From contig JAIBCC010000001.1 of NCBI GenBank assembly GCA_019694395.1, forward strand, positions 372,001 through 436,000: a stretch of 64,000 nucleotides of DNA, written 5' to 3'. This stretch comes from Pyrinomonadaceae bacterium (GTDB lineage Bacteria > Acidobacteriota > Blastocatellia > Pyrinomonadales > Pyrinomonadaceae). Below, in pieces: positions 59,858-64,000 of the stretch; the stretch's first letter is position 1, and each line of letters begins with the position of its first letter. The notes beneath the pieces were generated by a model that made no database searches, was not told the DNA's origin, and saw only the letters and a list, made by a program, of their open reading frames with translations. The position numbers were made by a program, and so were the translations under genes.

Positions 59858-61117
59858 ATGAAAAGACGAAACTTTCTGAAAAAAGCTTCGGCAATCGGAC
59901 TGGTTGCCGGACTTTCGCCAAATGTTGTTTTAAGCGAATCAAACGAAGCGAATTCTCCAAAACCCGCCGATGATCGGGCATATTGGGTTCAGCTTTTGGA
60001 CAAAATCGCCAATCCTGTTTTGTCCAATATGAGCAAAGGGGAATTGCAGAAAAATATGAAGGTCGAATATTCGCCGACCTGGGACAAGCGGGATGGTCGT
60101 GTATCGTATATGGAAGCCTTTGGTCGCTTGATTGCAGGAATGGCTCCGGCGGTTTCTCTGCCTGATGACAGTTCGGCTGAAAGTAAAATCAGAGCAAAAT
60201 GGCGTTTGCAAATTCAGCAAAGTCTGGCACACGGATTTAATCCGAAAAGTCCTGATTATCTGTATTGGGGAGACAGTAAACAACGTCAACCTCTGGTTGA
60301 TGCGGCATATATTGCTCAAGCCTTGCTGACTGCGCCGGAAGTGTTATGGAACCCCTTGGATAATGAAACAAAATCGCGCATCATTCACGAATTCAAAACG
60401 ATCCGGCAAATTCAGCCTTTTAACAATAACTGGATTCTTTTTGCCGCCACGATTGAAAGTTTTCTTTTGAGCATTGACGAAGAAATTGATGCCAAAAGAA
60501 TTGATCCGGCGATTGAAACCATCAACAAATGGTATGTGGGCGACGGTTGGTATAGTGATGGAGATAAATTTCACTTTGACCATTACAACGGCTATGTTAT
60601 TCATCCAATGCTGGTCGAAGTTCTGAAAGTGAATGTCGCAAAAGGCAGAAAAGATAAGGCTTTATACGATACAGCTTACAAACGGATGCAGCGTTACGCT
60701 TCATTTCAGGAACGTTATATTTCGCCCGAAGGAACTTATCCGGTTTTCGGACGCTCCTCAACCTATCGCGTTGGAGCATTTCAGCCATTAGTAAAATTGG
60801 CGTTGGACGATGCCCTCCCGAAAGATATTTCGCCCGCACAGGTGCGTTGTGCTTTATCGGCGGTAATGAAACGAATGTTTACACCAAATACTTTTACCAA
60901 AGAAGGTTGGCTAACACTCGGATTAATCGGTAATCAACAAAGCGGAATTACTGATGTTTATTCAAACACGGGCAGTATGTATATCACTTCTTTGGCGTTT
61001 TTGCCATTAGGATTACCGCCGACTCATAAATTCTGGGCTGATCCTTTTACCAAATGGACGCAGTTAAAAGCTTGGAGCGGAGAACCTTTTGCCAAAGATT
61101 ACGCAGTTGATTATTAA
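59858..61117 (+). CDS. Tat-exported DUF2264 protein
   Basis: 419 aa. The N-terminus MKRRNFLKKASAIGLVAGLS is a twin-arginine signal. DUF2264 blocks: DKRDGRVSYMEAFGRLIAGMAPAVSLP, DYLYWGDSKQRQPLVDAAYIAQALL, NNNWILFAATIESFLLSIDEEID, WYSDGDKFHFDHYNGYVIHPMLVEVL, ERYISPEGTYPVFGRSSTYRVGAFQPLV. The fold is an alpha/alpha barrel like that of many glycosidases; I recall a DUF2264-type group acting as glucuronidase (GH154), but activity here is not shown. Its place beside lacI suggests carbohydrate work. Confidence 0.9.
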   Translation: MKRRNFLKKASAIGLVAGLSPNVVLSESNEANSPKPADDRAYWVQLLDKIANPVLSNMSKGELQKNMKVEYSPTWDKRDGRVSYMEAFGRLIAGMAPAVSLPDDSSAESKIRAKWRLQIQQSLAHGFNPKSPDYLYWGDSKQRQPLVDAAYIAQALLTAPEVLWNPLDNETKSRIIHEFKTIRQIQPFNNNWILFAATIESFLLSIDEEIDAKRIDPAIETINKWYVGDGWYSDGDKFHFDHYNGYVIHPMLVEVLKVNVAKGRKDKALYDTAYKRMQRYASFQERYISPEGTYPVFGRSSTYRVGAFQPLVKLALDDALPKDISPAQVRCALSAVMKRMFTPNTFTKEGWLTLGLIGNQQSGITDVYSNTGSMYITSLAFLPLGLPPTHKFWADPFTKWTQLKAWSGEPFAKDYAVDY

Positions 61118-61120
61118 ACC

Positions 61121-61195
61121 GGTGGTCAGAAATTAGTTGTCAGTGGTCAGAAAGTATTTGATAACTGTCAACTTTTCACTGACCACTAATAAAAG
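61121..61195. repeat. GTGGTCAGT-type repeat hairpin
   Basis: GGTGGTCAGAAATTAG and TTGTCAGTGGTCAG face AACTGTCAAC and CACTGACCACTAAT, giving an imperfect long stem between two plus-strand genes. Same word family as the xylF-xylG hairpin. Confidence 0.85.
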
Positions 61196-61210
61196 GAGTT
61201 AACTTTAAAA

Positions 61211-61561
61211 ATGATTATACATTTTGAAGCTGAAGCGGTTGAGATTGAAGTAAATGATCTAAATGTTTTATTTGTAGGGTTTTATGCCGAAGAAAATTAT
61301 TTAATGATTCAACTGAGTCTGGATATTGAGGATGGAAATTATCACATTGAGCGTGACGACCAATCCTACGGCGAATACGGCGGCGTTGAAAAGATTAATC
61401 TTTGGCGTGACTCGATAGAAGTTGAATTGGACGACAACGGCAAAGAAAATTTGCAGTGTGATGGAGTTAAAGTTGATTTTGAAACCGACGATGAAAACTA
61501 TCAATTATTGATCGAAAAACTAAAATTCATTTTCGGAAACTCTTTAATTCTCAAAGATTAA
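61211..61561 (+). CDS. Imm10-like small protein
   Basis: 116 aa, acidic. The centre IQLSLDIEDGNYHIERDDQSYGEYGGVEKINLWRDSIEVELDDNG has the strand-turn-strand layout and YGGVEKINL signature I associate with the Imm10 immunity family, which is found near polymorphic toxins. No toxin gene adjoins, so it may be an orphan or a housekeeping relative. AAAGGAGTT lies upstream of the ATG. Confidence 0.55.
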   Translation: MIIHFEAEAVEIEVNDLNVLFVGFYAEENYLMIQLSLDIEDGNYHIERDDQSYGEYGGVEKINLWRDSIEVELDDNGKENLQCDGVKVDFETDDENYQLLIEKLKFIFGNSLILKD

Positions 61562-61624
61562 GCGAAACCTTAAAAAAATTCTTATCAAAATATCTCATTT
61601 AGGCTAAAATGGTGGACTGAAATT

Positions 61625-62869
61625 ATGAAAATCATTTTCGGCAAAGTATTTCTTTTCCGAATCTTGATTTGTCTGCCACTGTTTGTTTCAACTTTTATTT
61701 TTGTTAAAGCCCAACAAATTGAGGCTCCGCTAATCAAGCCGGAAACAAATTTAGCTCAAAATTTATTGGTTTTTGATGCCCTTTGGGAAAAAGTCAACAC
61801 CAAATATTTTGATCCCGAATTTAATGGCGTGGATTGGCTCAAAATGCGTGAAATCTATCGCCCCAAAGCCGAAAAATCTGCAAATAAAAGCGAACTGCTT
61901 TCAATTCTCAAACAAATGCTAAGCGAATTAAACACCTCACATTTAGACGTTTGGCAAACTGTCAGCAAAAAAAGAATTGAGAAAAAAATTCTGACCAACT
62001 TTGATCCACAAACCGAAGTTTTGCAATTAAGTTACGGATTTAATTTCAAATCTATTGACGGTAAATCCATTGTGACAGAAATTATTCCCGCTTCATCGGC
62101 TCTGGCAGAAAAAGTAAAAATCGGGTGGGAATTAATCAGCGCAGACGGTAAATCCGTTTCCGAAAAAAACTTCAAATTTGGTGAGATTTTTGAAGGAAAG
62201 AAAATGGATTTTCACTTTCTTGATGCACAGAAAAAAGAATATCACTTAAATTTGACAGCGGATTGGACGATCAAAAGATTCGGTCTAGTTAGCCGCCAAT
62301 TAACTGAAAACATTAGTTATATCAAATTTGAAGGTTTTACCAAAGATATGGGAAAATGGCTTCAGCTTAAATTAAACAAATTAAATTCGGTAAACGGAAT
62401 AATTATTGATTTAAGAGGAAATCACGGCGGCTACGTTGATGAAGTAAAAAAATGTTTGAGCCAATTTTATTCAGAGGATATTGAATTTGGCACATTTATC
62501 GAACGCAGCGGCAAAACAAAACAAGCTGAAGTGAAAGGCAAAAAAGAAAAAGCATTCAAAGGAAAATTAGCAGTTTTGATTGACGATGAAAGTTTTAGCG
62601 GCTCGGAAATTTTTGCCCAAATAATCAAGGAAACGGGTCGCGGTCAAATTATCGGCACACCCACCAAAGGATTTGTTCTTAACAGTTTAGAGTATAATTT
62701 ACCGGATGATTTCAGAGTTTCAATTGCTTTTCGTGATTACCTTTCTCCCAAAGGCTTTCGCCTCGAAGGAAAAGGAGTTAAACCTGATTTTGAAATTCCG
62801 CTGACTTTTGAAGATATTCTAAAAGACCGGGATTCCGCTTTGGAAAAAGCGTTGGAAATTATCAAATAA
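61625..62869 (+). CDS. exported S41-family (C-terminal processing) peptidase
   Basis: 414 aa with signal peptide (FLFRILICLPLFVSTFIFVKAQ). N-terminal helical domain (FDALWEKVNTKYFDPEFNGVDWLKMREIYRP), a short PDZ (GYGFNFKSIDGKSIVTEIIPASSALAEKVKIGWELISADGK), then the protease core: SYIKFEGFTKDMGKWLQL, IIIDLRGNHGGYVDEVKK, LIDDESFSGSEIFAQIIKETGRGQIIG with the nucleophilic Ser near residue 320, and LEGKGVKPDFEIPLT. Periplasmic protease; substrate unknown. Confidence 0.9.
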   Translation: MKIIFGKVFLFRILICLPLFVSTFIFVKAQQIEAPLIKPETNLAQNLLVFDALWEKVNTKYFDPEFNGVDWLKMREIYRPKAEKSANKSELLSILKQMLSELNTSHLDVWQTVSKKRIEKKILTNFDPQTEVLQLSYGFNFKSIDGKSIVTEIIPASSALAEKVKIGWELISADGKSVSEKNFKFGEIFEGKKMDFHFLDAQKKEYHLNLTADWTIKRFGLVSRQLTENISYIKFEGFTKDMGKWLQLKLNKLNSVNGIIIDLRGNHGGYVDEVKKCLSQFYSEDIEFGTFIERSGKTKQAEVKGKKEKAFKGKLAVLIDDESFSGSEIFAQIIKETGRGQIIGTPTKGFVLNSLEYNLPDDFRVSIAFRDYLSPKGFRLEGKGVKPDFEIPLTFEDILKDRDSALEKALEIIK

Positions 62870-62899
62870 CTCCCCCGAAAAATCACTCAATCTAAAACA

Positions 62900-63916
62900 A
62901 TGAAACTCTCCTGGAAAAGATACGATTTACAACTTAAACACACTTTTCGGATTGCTAGAAACGCGCGAAATTATGTTCCGGTCGTGATTTTAACGCTTGA
63001 TCACGATGGAATTATCGCTTACGGCGAAGCATCGCCGAATATTCGTTACGATGAGGACGTCGAAACGCTCAACAATTTCTTTTCAAAAATTGACATTGAA
63101 CAATTTGATTCTCCTTTTGCGCTTGACGAAATCTTGCAATACGTTGATGGAATTGAGGTTGGTAATAATTCGGCGAAATGTGCAGTTGATATTGCTCTGC
63201 ACGATTGGGTTGGCAAAAAGTTAAAAATTCCGCTTTGGAAAATGTGGGGCTTGAATCCGAAAAATGCCCCGCTTTCCTCATTTACGATTGCGATTGATGT
63301 AAAAGAAATCGTCCGGCAAAAAGTGCGTGAAGCTGAAGATTTTCCGATTCTGAAAATAAAAGTCGGTTTGGAAAACGACCGCGAAATGATTGAAGCGATT
63401 CGTGAAATTACCGACAAACCGCTCTATGTGGACGCGAATGAAGGTTGGAAAACACGCGAAAAAGCAATCGAATCAGTTCATTGGCTGAAAGATAAAAATG
63501 TCGTTTTTATCGAACAACCAATGCCTGCCGCGCAGTTTGAAGACATAAAATTTCTGCGCGATCATTCGGAAATTCCCCTCATTGCAGACGAAAGCGTTTT
63601 GCATCTCGAAGACGTTCCCAAACTTGCCGAAGCCTTTGACGGAATCAATATCAAACTGATGAAATCCGGCGGAATCCGCGAAGCCGTAAAAATGATTCAC
63701 ACGGCTAAAGCCTTGAAAATGAAAGTGATGATGGGTTGTATGATCGAAACCGCCGTTGGAATTTCCGCCGCCGCACAGCTTTCGCCGTTACTTGATTATT
63801 GCGATTTGGACGGTAATGTTTTGATTTCCAATGATCCTTTTAATGGCTCTCGAAATGTAAAAGGAAGATTAGAGTTGACGGAAAAAGCAGGTTTAGGAGT
63901 TGATCCTTTGGAATAA
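62900..63916 (+). CDS. dipeptide epimerase (L-Ala-D/L-Glu epimerase type)
   Basis: 338 aa enolase-superfamily protein of the muconate-lactonizing/AEE group. Catalytic features: FPILKIKVGLENDREMIEAIRE with the KxK bases, LYVDANEGWKTRE, FIEQPMPAAQFED and IPLIADESVLHLED for the three metal ligands, INIKLMKSGGIREAVKM with the second base Lys, GCMIETAVGISAAA near the end. These match AEE enzymes that epimerise L-Ala-D-Glu from peptidoglycan. Thirty bp after the S41 peptidase, so a cell-wall recycling link is possible but unproved. Confidence 0.9.
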   Translation: MKLSWKRYDLQLKHTFRIARNARNYVPVVILTLDHDGIIAYGEASPNIRYDEDVETLNNFFSKIDIEQFDSPFALDEILQYVDGIEVGNNSAKCAVDIALHDWVGKKLKIPLWKMWGLNPKNAPLSSFTIAIDVKEIVRQKVREAEDFPILKIKVGLENDREMIEAIREITDKPLYVDANEGWKTREKAIESVHWLKDKNVVFIEQPMPAAQFEDIKFLRDHSEIPLIADESVLHLEDVPKLAEAFDGINIKLMKSGGIREAVKMIHTAKALKMKVMMGCMIETAVGISAAAQLSPLLDYCDLDGNVLISNDPFNGSRNVKGRLELTEKAGLGVDPLE

Positions 63917-63993
63917 TAAAAGTCCAAAAAACTTTATCAAAGATTTCAAGATTTAGGCGCAACGCACATTCTTTTAGAGAAAAAGGAGTCAAA

Positions 63994-64000
63994 ATGAATC
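63994..64000 (+). CDS. start of a further gene, cut by the window edge
   Basis: ATGAATC follows AAAAAGGAGTCAAA, an ideal ribosome site. Only two codons are visible, so nothing more can be said. Confidence 0.5.

Noticed and set aside
9729..61195. CRISPR array
   Set aside because: The repeats are contiguous words of 7-21 bp without unique spacers, and no cas gene is present.

Overview
The window looks like chromosomal DNA of a moderately AT-rich Gram-negative bacterium, most likely an acidobacterium of the Blastocatellia/Pyrinomonas type. Pointers to this are a very long Oar-like TonB-dependent receptor with an N-terminal carboxypeptidase-regulatory-like domain, a Ser/Thr kinase with C-terminal TPRs, bacillithiol synthase BshC, several Sec-exported proteins cut after a motif like SAQ, and abundant short-period intergenic repeats. 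The taxonomic placement is inferred. No rRNA, tRNA, phage, insertion sequence or CRISPR array was found.

Layout. Bases 1-9.8 kb hold an M16 peptidase (cut by the window edge), sucD, two MacB/FtsX-type permeases without an ATPase, a membrane Ser/Thr kinase, a PilZ protein and a beta-CASP nuclease. Bases 9.9-15.4 kb are a minus-strand run: orphan xanthine dehydrogenase small subunit, a DMT-type membrane protein and guanine deaminase (purine breakdown), then a nucleotidyltransferase-fold protein, two proteins of unknown function, a PflX-type radical SAM enzyme and a DUF2721 protein. Bases 15.4-28.4 kb hold an esterase/GntR pair, small membrane proteins, an aldo/keto reductase with bshC, a secreted beta-propeller, an outer-membrane barrel, gdhA and larE. 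Bases 28.5-32.3 kb (plus strand) encode a TPR protein, two related exported helical proteins, a zinc-ribbon protein and a secreted esterase.

Bases 32.4-39.6 kb are the conserved information-processing operon rimP-nusA-infB-rbfA-nrnA-cobO. It has a good sigma70-like promoter and, between promoter and rimP, a possible transcription attenuator.

Bases 39.6-61.1 kb form a carbohydrate-use region. A TonB-dependent receptor, an EEP-family phosphatase/nuclease, GH2, GH3, GH15 and GH144-like enzymes, a XylFGH-type sugar ABC transporter and a ROK sugar kinase lie codirectionally. They face a divergent LacI regulator with a double palindromic operator in the shared promoter. Together these could bring a glucan to the surface, hydrolyse it in the periplasm, import the monosaccharide through XylFGH and phosphorylate it. 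A Tat-exported DUF2264 protein follows lacI. The right end holds an Imm10-like protein, an S41 peptidase, a dipeptide epimerase and the first codons of another gene.

The most unusual theme is short-period tandem repeats (7, 9-10, 15 and 21 bp). Many are arranged as inverted pairs that can fold into long hairpins in the gaps between codirectional genes. In several places they run into coding sequence: they form the interdomain linker of XdhA, the tail of RimP and the signal peptide of the GH15 enzyme. Other observations are a 32-bp duplication of the pflX 3' end that brackets a small gene, and a hairpin with a GAAA tetraloop inside an element with inverted-repeat ends.
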